Shown piece after piece: positions 9,362 through 18,425 of a stretch of DNA of 42,812 nucleotides (its first letter is position 1; each line of letters starts with the position of its first letter). Made by a program: the position numbers and the translations under genes. The notes under the pieces were generated by a model. That model ran no database searches. It had not been told where the DNA came from and saw nothing but the letters and a program-made list of their open reading frames with translations. The stretch comes from JBGQMW01 sp963769845 (lineage in GTDB: Archaea; Thermoproteota; Bathyarchaeia; Bathyarchaeales; Bathycorpusculaceae): positions 1 to 42,812 of the forward strand of contig CAVYNL010000014.1 in NCBI GenBank assembly GCA_963769845.1, read 5' to 3'.

Positions 9362-10227
9362 CTGGAAAAACTGACGAAAGTCGAGTTCACCAACCTGGAC
9401 AAGGTACTTTATCCCGAACCGAAAATCACCAAGGCACAGGTCGTCGAATATTACATCAGAATGGCCCCCAGAATGCTGAGCATACTGACAGACAGACCAA
9501 TCGTTTTGACCAGATTCCCCAACGGCGTTGACAAGGAGGGCTTCTACGAGAAAGATTCGCCTCTCGGCACACCGCCCTGGGTGCGGAGGTTCAAGAGATA
9601 CGCCGAAACAGCAGAGCGAGAAATAAACTATGTCGTCTGCAATGACCTAGACACTCTTGTTTGGCTCGCCAACCTCGCAGCCATAGAACTGCACATGACC
9701 CTCTCCAAGACAACTGAGTTTGAAAAACCAGACCTCATCTTTTTTGACATCGACCCCGAACCCCCCGCAAACATGACCGACGTCGTGGACGTCGCCATGC
9801 TGCTGAAACAGAAGCTTGACGACATGGCCCTCAGATCTTACGTGAAAACGTCCGGAAAAAAAGGACTGCACATACTCGTTCCCACAGTTCCCGAACATAC
9901 GTTCAGTCAGACCAGAGAATTCGTACACCAAATCGGCAAACACCTAGCGCGGGAAACTTCAGTCGTTGTCTCAGAAATTCGATAACAAAGGAACCTGGAA
10001 AAGTCTACATTGACTACCCGCAGAACTCCCACGGAAGAACCGCGGTGTGCCCATACAGCCTCAGAGCAACGCCTCAGGCAACCGTTTCTATGCCGATAGA
10101 CTGGAAAGACGTCAGAAAAGGAATAAAGCCAGAGGCATTCACACTATTCACTGCTGTCAAATCCGAGAGCAACCCGTGGAAGGGAATACTCATGGATAAA
10201 CAGAAGCTCGAAAGGAGCCTGAGTTGA
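9362..10227 (+). CDS. NHEJ primase-polymerase domain protein (LigD PolDom type), one frame slip
   Basis: Archaeo-eukaryotic primase-type polymerase that fills gaps during non-homologous end joining; a stand-alone version of the LigD polymerase domain. The sequence starts EKLTKVEFTNLDKVLYP as in LigD polymerases. Motif I is FFDIDP with the metal aspartates, followed by the SGKKGLHI motif. The frame is lost near 9974-9976 (probably one missing A in GAAATTC) and continues as NSITKEPGKVYIDYPQNSHG to 10227. No ATG exists after the in-frame stop at 9341. CTG at 9362 sits nine bases after GGAGG and is the best visible start; an error changing ATG is also possible. The stop overlaps the Ku start (TGATG). 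Confidence 0.85.
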
Positions 10228-11021
10228 TGGAAGAACAGAGAACACGAACCTCAAGGAGACCATTCTGGTCAGGGTCAGTAACGATCGGACTAGTCAATGT
10301 GCCGGTCAAGCTTTACACAATGACCTTTGACAAGGCCTTTTCCTTCAGGTTCCTCCACAAACAGGACGGACAACCGCTAAAGTACCAGAAAGTGTGCGTC
10401 AAAGACGACAAGGTTGTGCCATGGGAAGACACCGCTAAAGGCTACGAAATAAGCAAGGACCACTTCATAATATTCCAGAAGGAAGAACTGCGGGCAGCCG
10501 AGCCGCAGTCCAGCCGAAAAATTAGCATAGACAAGTTCGTGGACTACCTCTCCATCGACCCCATATACTTCGAAAAATCGTATATCCTGACTCCCGACAA
10601 GAGCGACGAGGCCTACAGCCTGCTCTTGACCGCTCTGCAGAAAATGCACAAGGCGGGAGCCGGAAGGATCACGTTGAGAACCAAAGAATACCCTGTCCTG
10701 CTGCACGCTTACAAAGGAGCTCTCGTTCTTACCACTCTCAGGTACGCCTACGAAGTCGCAGACCCGAGCAACTTCGAAGAGCTGAAAGCCCTGAAAGAGC
10801 CGGAGAAGAAAGAGGTAGACCTCGCCAAGAGAATAATAACAGACTTGTCCGGCGAATTCGACATAAACGAGTACCGAGACGCCTACGCAGAGAGAATCCG
10901 CGAACTCATCGCGAAGAAACTCAAAGGAGAAACAATCGTCGCCGAAAAGCCCGTGAAAGAAGAAGCAAAACAACTCATGGTAGCCCTGCAGGAAACGCTC
11001 AAGCAGCTGAAGAAAGGATGA
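10227..11021 (+). CDS. ku: Ku DNA end-binding protein
   Basis: Homodimeric ring protein that binds double-strand break ends and recruits the NHEJ polymerase and ligase. About 264 residues of Ku core (beta-barrel) starting with FWSGSVTIGLVNVPVKLY, typical of prokaryotic Ku. The C-terminus is a short charged helix, as in prokaryotic Ku. ATG at 10227 overlaps the polymerase stop as TGATG; TTG at 10224 is an alternative. GGAG lies nine bases upstream. The stop overlaps the ligase start as ATGA. Confidence 0.95.
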   Translation: MEEQRTRTSRRPFWSGSVTIGLVNVPVKLYTMTFDKAFSFRFLHKQDGQPLKYQKVCVKDDKVVPWEDTAKGYEISKDHFIIFQKEELRAAEPQSSRKISIDKFVDYLSIDPIYFEKSYILTPDKSDEAYSLLLTALQKMHKAGAGRITLRTKEYPVLLHAYKGALVLTTLRYAYEVADPSNFEELKALKEPEKKEVDLAKRIITDLSGEFDINEYRDAYAERIRELIAKKLKGETIVAEKPVKEEAKQLMVALQETLKQLKKG

Positions 11022-12434
11022 CAAAGCACTACAGACCTATGCTTGCGCAGCCCGCTGACGAACCCTTCAGCTCAGAAGACTGGATTTTCGAAGTCAAATG
11101 GGACGGAATAAGAGCAATAAGCTACATCAACGACGAACTCAGCATAAGGAGCAGAAACGACAAAGAACTGAAATTCAACTTTCCAGAGCTGGAGGAGCTC
11201 AGTGGCCTAACGAAGAACAGCGTTGTCGACGGCGAGATAGTAGTCATGAAAGAAGGCAAAGCCGACTTTCAGGCCCTTGCAGAAAGAAGCAGGACCACGT
11301 CGGTTCAAGAAATCAAGTACATGTCTGAACAGTCGCCTGCCACGTACGTTGTTTTTGACATTCTGGAGAAAGATGGACAACCTCTCGTTAACTTTCCATT
11401 AATCGAGAGAAAGAAAATGTTGAAAGAATACGTCCATGAAGGACAACACGTCGTTCTGTCCGATTTCATAGAAAGGGATGGAGAAGCATACTATGAGGCT
11501 GCGATGGCGAAAGGCGTGGAGGGCATAATGGCCAAGAAAAAGGACAGCCGCTATGAACCAGGAGTAAGAAGCGCAGACTGGTTGAAAATAAAAAGGACTC
11601 TCACGTGCGACTGCGTCATCTTCGGATACACGATAGGCCGAGGGGCGAGAAAACCGACTTTTGGCGCGTTGATTCTAGGGCTTTATGGCAGACAGGGACC
11701 CGCCTACATAGGCAAAGTTGGGACTGGCTTCTCGCAGAAAGAAGCGGAGTCGTTGATGAAGACCTTTGAGCCTCTCCAGGCCAAGAGCAAGACGCTCGAA
11801 GGGGTCGATGTCGGAGAAGAGACAGTCTGGCTGAAGCCCGAAACCGTCTGCGAGGTAGCCTACCAGAACGTCACCAAGGACGGCCGACTCCGCATGCCAA
11901 GATTCTGCGGAATCAGAAATGACAAGCTTCCGTCCGAGTGCACGCTGGACCAGATCAAGCACGAAGGCCTTCAAGAGTACTTCTCAAAAAGGAACTTCGG
12001 CTTCACTCCCGAACCGAAGAGCACGGTTCCTGAGAAGGAAGGAGAAAACTTTGTCGTTCAAGAGCATCATGCCAGAAGACTTCATTACGACCTGCGACTG
12101 CAAAAAAACGGCGTGCTGAAGAGCTGGGCTGTGCCAAAGGGCATGCCGGAGCAGCCTGGAGAAAAGAGGCTTGCAGTGGAAACCGAGGACCACCCGTTAG
12201 AGTATCGGCTTTTCGAAGGAACAATCCCGAAGGGACAATATGGCGCGGGAACCGTGACAATATTCGACAGCGGAAAGTATGAGCCTAAAATCGTGGAACG
12301 AAAACATGATAGAATTCACGCTGAACGGCCGAAAACTTCACGGAAAATACGTTCTGACACGCTTCAAAAAAGCTGGAGAAAAACAATGGCTACTCCTGAA
12401 GACAAGACAGCCAGAACAGGAAAAGTGCACATAG
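11018..12434 (+). CDS. ligD: NHEJ ATP-dependent DNA ligase fused to 3'-phosphoesterase domain, one frame slip
   Basis: Seals breaks held by Ku and trims 3' phosphates or ribonucleotides. Ligase domain (about residues 1-310): nucleotidylated Lys27 in EVKWDGIRA, then VVFDILEKDG, EGIMAKKK and DWLKIK motifs, and an OB-fold. The 3'-phosphoesterase domain follows (about 335-470): HHARRLHYDLRL, KSWAVPKGMP, EDHPLEYRLFEGTIPKGQYG. The frame slips at the A run 12287-12290. In the other frame the domain ends normally (SWNENMIEF, then KKAGEKQWLLLK) with a TAG at 12432-12434. Without this correction the sequence reads into the next gene. The ligase plus phosphoesterase order without a polymerase domain differs from bacterial LigD and from archaea where all parts are separate. 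Confidence 0.9.
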
Positions 12435-13162
12435 GCACGATGGGCTGGAGCTACAAATTCTGGACTGGCGGACTGTACCCCGAAGGACTCAAAACCAAAG
12501 AATACTTGACCGAATATGCAAGGCACTTCAATTCAGTAGAGCTCGACAACACCTTCTACAGAACCCCCTCACCCGGCACGGTGAAAGCGTGGAAAGAGCA
12601 AACGCCCGAAGGATTCATGTTCTCAGCCAAGTTTCCCAGAATCATAACCCACGTCAAAACGCTCCAGAACTGCGAAAAAGAAGTGGACAGGTTCATCTCC
12701 AGTATATCTCAGCTTCAGGACAGACTCGGGCCACTTCTCCTCCAATTTCCCAGCTCATTCGGACCTGGACAGTTGCCTCTCCTGCGAGACTTCTTGCCGT
12801 CCTTGCCGAGAAGCTGCCGCTATGCCGTAGAAGTGAGGAACAGAAACCTACTAGAAGAAAAGCTGTGTTCTCTTCTCCGAGAAAACAAAGCAGCCCTCGT
12901 GCTGACTGGTCAGCCCAGCGTTTCCCTCGTTGAAGAAGTGACAACAGATTTTGTCTACGTGAGATGGGAAGGAGACAGAAGAAAAGTCAAGGGGACTCTT
13001 GGCAGAACCGAAGTTGACAGGACACAAGACACAGGAAAATGGGTCCAGCGAACCAAGATCCTCCTTGGTCAAGGATTCGAGGTTTTCGGGTATTTCAGCA
13101 AGTACTATTCAGGCTACCCACCTGGCGACGCAGAGCAATTCCTGAGCTTATTGTCACTCTAG
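12386..13162 (+). CDS. DUF72 (YecE-like) TIM-barrel protein
   Basis: About 258 residues. The domain begins KVHIGTMGWSYKFWTGGLYP and continues with FNSVELDNTFYRTPSP and LLLQFPSSF, all typical of DUF72/YecE, a TIM-barrel family without a settled function. The ATG at 12386 follows GGAG by eight bases and lies inside the 3' end of the ligase-phosphoesterase gene in another frame (49-base overlap), so translation is probably coupled to it. An apparent 714-residue ligase-DUF72 fusion is an artefact of the frame slip at about 12288. Confidence 0.85.
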   Translation: MATPEDKTARTGKVHIGTMGWSYKFWTGGLYPEGLKTKEYLTEYARHFNSVELDNTFYRTPSPGTVKAWKEQTPEGFMFSAKFPRIITHVKTLQNCEKEVDRFISSISQLQDRLGPLLLQFPSSFGPGQLPLLRDFLPSLPRSCRYAVEVRNRNLLEEKLCSLLRENKAALVLTGQPSVSLVEEVTTDFVYVRWEGDRRKVKGTLGRTEVDRTQDTGKWVQRTKILLGQGFEVFGYFSKYYSGYPPGDAEQFLSLLSL

Positions 13163-13295
13163 CACCTGTTGGGAAACTCTTAAGTGCAATGAACATCGGA
13201 AGAACCTTAAGAGAAAAATGCCGGTCTCTTCAGGAACGCGAGCCTTCCTTCCACAAAGCCTAGGCCGTGCAAGTGTTGATGAGCACACATGTTCG

Positions 13296-14096
13296 ATGTC
13301 ACGGTCAATAGGCATCAGAGTCTATTCAAACACAAACCCCAAGGTCTGGAGAACCTCAGAGCTACAGAAAGGCTTGGTCTTCGTCTACAACGACGCGGAA
13401 AGAATCGGAGAAGCAACAGGGTTCGGAGTTCCAATCATAAAATCCTCAGACGAGACATATTTCTCAGGATCCTCGAGCGTCTACCTGCAGCGCACGAGAG
13501 AAGCCACCACCATCTGGAAGGAATACTCCATGAACCGACTGGCAAGAAACGTGTACAAGAACATCAGGCTGGAAAATCGCCAGATGAGGTCAATGTTGAA
13601 ACGCTTCTCTGACTTGTACCAACGCAACAAGCGATCGAGGTCCCCCATGCTGATGCTGAAAAAAGTACCCATGAAGGTCGGCATCAGCAGCAGCTTCGTA
13701 GAAACTGCTCCCCTCGGCAGAGCAATCGTGACCTACGAAATACGGGAAAACCGCATTCTCGTGGAAGCCGACTTCAGCGGTTTGAAGCAGCCGGTTGTGG
13801 AGAAGCTTTTCATGATGAACGAACAAGGAACAAGGTTTTTCAGAGGATACCGAGACTCCTGCGGAAAACAACTCGTCGACGAGCAGATCAGCGCTTGGGA
13901 CCATGTCAAGGCGGACTGGGCGGCCATAACGAACGCTGAAGGCAACGTTGGCTTCCGCTTGAGAAAGGTAAGCAACAGTATTCTCCGTATGGGTCGGGAA
14001 TTCCGGGACGGCTACTTGGACTGGATCGGGCTCGATTATGAGGTTGACCCGAGGACCAAGACGTTCAGGTATGAAATCGAGGTATTGGGAGCCTGA
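13296..14096 (+). CDS. Uncharacterised protein
   Basis: 266 residues from the ATG at 13296 (MSRSIGIRVYSNTNPKVW); the open frame extends upstream without a better start. No domain recognised. It looks soluble, with a basic helical stretch in the middle (NVYKNIRLENRQMRSMLKRF) and a beta-rich C-terminal half. Ends eight bases before the radical SAM gene, so the two may be co-transcribed. Confidence 0.6.
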   Translation: MSRSIGIRVYSNTNPKVWRTSELQKGLVFVYNDAERIGEATGFGVPIIKSSDETYFSGSSSVYLQRTREATTIWKEYSMNRLARNVYKNIRLENRQMRSMLKRFSDLYQRNKRSRSPMLMLKKVPMKVGISSSFVETAPLGRAIVTYEIRENRILVEADFSGLKQPVVEKLFMMNEQGTRFFRGYRDSCGKQLVDEQISAWDHVKADWAAITNAEGNVGFRLRKVSNSILRMGREFRDGYLDWIGLDYEVDPRTKTFRYEIEVLGA

Positions 14097-14104
14097 CCTT
14101 CAGG

Positions 14105-15470
14105 ATGACAACGGTTACTCTGGTCTATCCTTATTTTCAGCCCTCAAACGACAACTCGATCTTCAGGTTCCCTCCATTGGGTCTAGGATACATTGCGGCT
14201 TACCTTAAGAAGGAGAGCATTTCGGTGGACCTCGTCGACTGCACATTCCTGAACCAGAAGGAAGCGGTCGAACGAGTAAGACGGTCGAAACCGAAGATAA
14301 TCGGCATACAATCGATGTTCTCCTTGAAAAGCAAGGCTCAGGAGTTTGCTTCTCTTTTCAGAGACGACTGCGAGCTGCTCGTCGCCGGCGGACCTCAACC
14401 CACATCAAACCCGGAGGAGTTTCTCCGACACTTCGACGTTGCCGTCATTGGCGAGGGCGAACAGACTATGCTTGAACTCGTCACCGAAGCAGAAGGCAAC
14501 CTCAACCTTTCGAGAGTCGACGGAATCGCGTATAAACAGAACGGCGAGGGACAAGATCAAGTTCACCCCTCCAAGGCGGTTCATTCAGAATCTCGACAAC
14601 ATCCCGTTTCCATCTAGGGAACTCTTCGACAACGAGACCTACAAGAAGTACTACTCAAGAAACTTCGGGTACACAACCACGTCGGTGATGACTTCCAGAG
14701 GATGCCCTTTTCAGTGCGGCTTCTGCAGCCGGCCAGTCTTCGGGAACGAATTCAGAAGCAGGTCCGCATCAAACATCGTGGACGAAATGGAACACGTAGC
14801 AGCGCTTGGTTACGGCCGGGTGTGGTTTGCCGACGATTGCTTCACTCTCGGTCGCAAGAGGCTCCTGAGAATCTGCGAAGAAATCACCAAGCGGCGGGTC
14901 AAAGTCGGTTGGGAATGCCTGTCAAGAGTCGACACCATGGACAATGAGGTAGCCAGAAAAATGAGAAAGGCCGGATGCATCAGAGTCTTTTTCGGTATAG
15001 AATCTGGAAACAACAGAATCCTGGCCATGATGAAAAAAAGCGCCACAGTCGAACAGGCCAAGAAAGCAGTCGAAGCAACCAAGCTATCAAAGATTCAGGT
15101 CGGCGCGTTCTTCATCGTTGGATACCCAGGTGAGGACTCCTCAACGATGTTGGACACCGTCAATTTTGCATCCAAACTTCCGTTAGACTACTTGTCCTTC
15201 ACCATGCCCTACCCGATCCCAGGAACCCCGCTGCACGAAATGGTCAAAGACAAAATCACGGTGGAAGAATGGGAAGAACCCAAGAATCTACGACTAATAA
15301 AGCACAACCTGCTGTTCCAATCATCGCTGTCCGAGGCAAAACTCAAGTTCGCGATCATAAAGGGAATGGCACAATTCTACATTAGGAAATATCTCCGGCG
15401 TCCCGGCTACGGACTGATAGGCCATCCTTTTGAAAGTCTGACAGACTACTTGCTGACACACATGCGTTGA
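14105..15470 (+). CDS. B12-binding radical SAM protein, one frame slip
   Basis: Cobalamin-binding Rossmann domain first (LVYPYFQPS, then FPPLGLGYIAAYLKK and VAGGPQPTSNPEEFL), then a radical SAM barrel with RGCPFQCGFC (CxxxCxxC for the 4Fe-4S cluster). These enzymes perform methylations or rearrangements on unknown substrates. The frame slips near 14549-14552, where one extra G in GAGGGAC is the simplest cause. Combined about 455 residues, normal for the family. The C-terminal region after TPLHEMVKDK is typical. Confidence 0.87.
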
Positions 15471-15765
15471 TCGTAACTTCAGTCCAGCCAAACACGACTT
15501 GACAGAAGAAGAACACAGATGGGAGAGAAGTCTCCTTGATCCTAGAGACTGGAGTCCACGCTCACTGCACGGAATGCAAGTGATCAGAAGCGCAAAGTTG
15601 CAGGCACCATCTCCATTTGGCAAGACCCGAGTCCCAGCAGCCACGCCGACGCACGCTCAAGGCAGAATGTGCTGACCGAGATGTAGTCGACTACGCTTAT
15701 AAGCGCTGAATTGCTATGATCCAAATCAGCACTTCAAGCCTCTTGGCAAGAGGAATAATGAGAAC
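15471..15765. other. Non-coding stretch before bcp
   Basis: No gene recognised. The only structure seen is a TATA-like CGCTTATAAGCGC near 15692-15704, itself a palindrome, about 65 bases before the peroxiredoxin start. Confidence 0.4.
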
Positions 15766-16251
15766 ATGAGTCTCGAACAATCAAGTCAAGGTAGAATCAA
15801 AGTTGGAGACCCTGCTCCAGACTTCACGCTTCCTAGCCAGTCTGGTGAAATGGTCAGCCTCAGGGACCTCATCGGCAAGAAGATCATCGTGCTGTACTTT
15901 TATCCCAGGGATTTTTCAGCTGGATGCACGGCTGAAGCCTGTGCTTTCAGGGACAACTATGAGGTGTTCAAGGATGCGGGCGCCGAAGTGATAGGCGTGA
16001 GCTCCCAGTCCATTGATTCCCACAAGAAGTTCGCCTCAGCCAACACGCTTCCGTTTATCCTTCTGAGCGACGAAGATGGCAAAGTCAAAAAGCTATACGG
16101 TGCATCCTCAGCGTTTGGGCTCATCGCGGGCAGAATAACGTACATCATCGACAAGAAGGGAATCGTCAAACACGTGTTTTCCTCTCAACTCAACCCGACG
16201 AAGCATATCGAAGAAGCTCTACGAATCGTGAAAGAGATCAGCACGTCATGA
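15766..16251 (+). CDS. bcp: Peroxiredoxin Bcp/PrxQ type
   Basis: Thiol peroxidase of 161 residues. The active site is YPRDFSAGC with peroxidatic Cys54. The resolving Cys59 is five residues later (TAEAC), the atypical 2-Cys pattern of Bcp/PrxQ. GAGG lies about ten bases before the ATG. Stands alone. Confidence 0.92.
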   Translation: MSLEQSSQGRIKVGDPAPDFTLPSQSGEMVSLRDLIGKKIIVLYFYPRDFSAGCTAEACAFRDNYEVFKDAGAEVIGVSSQSIDSHKKFASANTLPFILLSDEDGKVKKLYGASSAFGLIAGRITYIIDKKGIVKHVFSSQLNPTKHIEEALRIVKEISTS

Positions 16252-16434
16252 CGATCGAATCAGCATTTTCGATGTCCCTTAATGAATATTGTGCGCTCCA
16301 GACGAGGAGCTGCCTATGAAACTGGCTTGCTACTCAATGTGAAAAGCGCACGCATGAGAATAGAGAATGCTATGGACTTCTGGCAAGCAACAGAGTAGTG
16401 TGCCTCACGCGCGCTACTGCCAATAGTTTTGCTT

Positions 16435-17346
16435 TCATTGTTTCTGAGTAGTTCCAAGAGATGGACGGTATTTCTTGAACCAGTTGAACCCGGACTCTTC
16501 CATGGTCTTGAGATACTTGTCGTTTCCTTTTGGCATGAGGTCAGCCCGGTAATGAAGGCCAAAATAGTATTGTGCAATGTTTATGTGGCCGTTGACCTTG
16601 ATTCGGGATGCGCATTTTTCAGCGAATTCTTCTCCGTGAACAGTGCGGCAGACTTTTAATACCGTTTCGAGCCTTTTCTCTGCAACTGGGAGTTTCTGGC
16701 CCTCGTACTTCTTGTTGAACGCATCCAAGAGTTCTTTGTCCTTCATCTCATGATAACGTTCCAGATGAACAACTGCATCGACATTCAGTTTGCTTCTCGG
16801 CGGGTGCCTCTTCTTAGGGTATCCCAGACACAGCAGAACAACCGGGAACACGCCCTTGGGCAACTTGAACATCGTTTGAATTTTCGCGGGCATGTCGATC
16901 ACGGTGCCGATGTAAACTGAGCCCAGCCCAACCGAGTCCCCCGCAGTGCAGATGTTTTGAGCGCATATTATCGTATCCTGGAAAGATACCCAGAAATGCC
17001 TGAAAGAACTCGTCGCCGTGTATGGAGCAACTTCCAGCCCTGCCCATCTCTCATTGCGATGCAGGTCAAGACAAAACAGCAACAGAACTGGCGCTCTGCC
17101 TATGAAGTTCTGTTCACACAACTTGGCTAATTTCTGCTTTGTATCTGTGTTCTCTATTCTTATGATGGAATACGGCTGCAAGTTCCCAGCAGTAGGAGCA
17201 TGCACGCCAGCCTCGAGAACGACCTGCAGGATGTCGGGCGGAATTCTCTTGTCAAGAAAGTCCCGACAACTTGACCTTTCCAAGAGCAATTTCACCGTTT
17301 CATTAGGGTGCTTGTCAATGCTACGGTCCGAACGCTTAGCAGGCAT
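16435..17346 (-). CDS. Nitroreductase family flavoprotein with C-terminal extension
   Basis: FMN-dependent oxidoreductase of the nitroreductase superfamily. The N-terminal region has SSCRDFLDKRIPPDIL and HAPTAGNLQPYS, the flavin-binding start of the family; LGSVYIG and VVLLCLGYPKK follow. Residues after about 200 form a charged extension that I do not recognise, giving 303 residues against the usual 180-220. ATG at 17346 follows GAGGTGG; the frame extends eight codons further without a better start. Substrate unknown. Confidence 0.8.
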   Translation of the reverse strand: MPAKRSDRSIDKHPNETVKLLLERSSCRDFLDKRIPPDILQVVLEAGVHAPTAGNLQPYSIIRIENTDTKQKLAKLCEQNFIGRAPVLLLFCLDLHRNERWAGLEVAPYTATSSFRHFWVSFQDTIICAQNICTAGDSVGLGSVYIGTVIDMPAKIQTMFKLPKGVFPVVLLCLGYPKKRHPPRSKLNVDAVVHLERYHEMKDKELLDAFNKKYEGQKLPVAEKRLETVLKVCRTVHGEEFAEKCASRIKVNGHINIAQYYFGLHYRADLMPKGNDKYLKTMEESGFNWFKKYRPSLGTTQKQ

Positions 17347-17474
17347 ATCATCCACCTCAAGTCGAGCCAATATTCACGCCGTCATCCAATGGGCTATTCT
17401 TCGACCCCATATAAGCTTGCCGAACCGCCCGCACCAGAAAAGCATAAAGCGGAAGACCCTGAGAATAGGCTTGC

Positions 17475-18371
17475 ATGTCAACAAGCAGAGATCCCTTGGA
17501 TGGAACAACCAGACTGGCATCAACCTTTTCCATAGTGGCGTTCGACCCGAAAACCAAGAACCTGGGCGTGGCAGTGCAATCAAGATACTTCTCCGTGGGC
17601 ACAGCAGTGCCATGGGCAAAAACAGGCGTCGGCGCGGTCGCCACGCAATCCTTCGTCAATATCTCCTACGGCCCCAGAGGCCTGAACCTCCTCAAGAGGG
17701 GCTTCAAGGTCCACGAAGTGGTCCAGAAGCTCACCAGCAAAGATAGGGACCGTGATTACAGGCAGCTCGGAATAATCGATGCGAAGGGCAACGCGGCCGC
17801 ATACACAGGCTCAAAATGCTTGGAATGGGCAGGCAGCAGAACAGTGAAGAACTACAGTGCACAAGGAAACATACTTGCCAGCGAAAAAGTCGTCACAAAC
17901 ATGGCCAGAAGATACGAAACGACAGAAGGAGACCTGGCTGACAGACTTGTCGCAGCCCTAGAAGGCGGAGAAGAAGAGGGGGGAGACGCGAGAGGAAGGC
18001 AATCTGCCGCATTGCTGGTCGTGGGGGAGAGAAAGAGCAAAGGAGGCTACGGAGACCGACTCATAGACCTAAGAGTCGAGGACCACTCCGACCCCATCGC
18101 AGAACTGAAACGACTGCTGAAACTCCACCGCGTATATTCACTGATCGACGAAGCAGACGAAACCCTGACCGCAGGAAACCCGAAGAAAGCCATAGCCATC
18201 ATAGAGAAAGCCTTAGAGCTCAATCCTCACGGCGACGACACATACGTGCAGCTAGGCATGGTCTACAAGAAGATGGGGAAGAAGCAAGAAGCGGAAGCAG
18301 CCTTCAAAAAAGCCACCGGCATAAACCCGAGAATGAAGACGCTCATCGACCAACTCGCCAAACGGTCCTAA
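17475..18371 (+). CDS. DUF1028 Ntn-hydrolase-like protein with C-terminal TPR
   Basis: 298 residues. The first two thirds are DUF1028 (Ntn-hydrolase superfamily): STFSIVAFDPKTKNLGVAVQ, then VGAVATQS and a GNAAAYTGSKC segment. A charged linker leads to two TPR-like repeats near residues 225-290 (LTAGNPKKAIAIIEKALELN and the copy after it). DUF1028 proteins have no settled substrate. The domain pair is known in this family; the TPR suggests a protein partner. Confidence 0.82.
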   Translation: MSTSRDPLDGTTRLASTFSIVAFDPKTKNLGVAVQSRYFSVGTAVPWAKTGVGAVATQSFVNISYGPRGLNLLKRGFKVHEVVQKLTSKDRDRDYRQLGIIDAKGNAAAYTGSKCLEWAGSRTVKNYSAQGNILASEKVVTNMARRYETTEGDLADRLVAALEGGEEEGGDARGRQSAALLVVGERKSKGGYGDRLIDLRVEDHSDPIAELKRLLKLHRVYSLIDEADETLTAGNPKKAIAIIEKALELNPHGDDTYVQLGMVYKKMGKKQEAEAAFKKATGINPRMKTLIDQLAKRS

Positions 18372-18425
18372 CCGAAAAACCTCAGCCAAGAAGACCGAAG
18401 AAAACCCAGTCTACGCGCATGCCCG

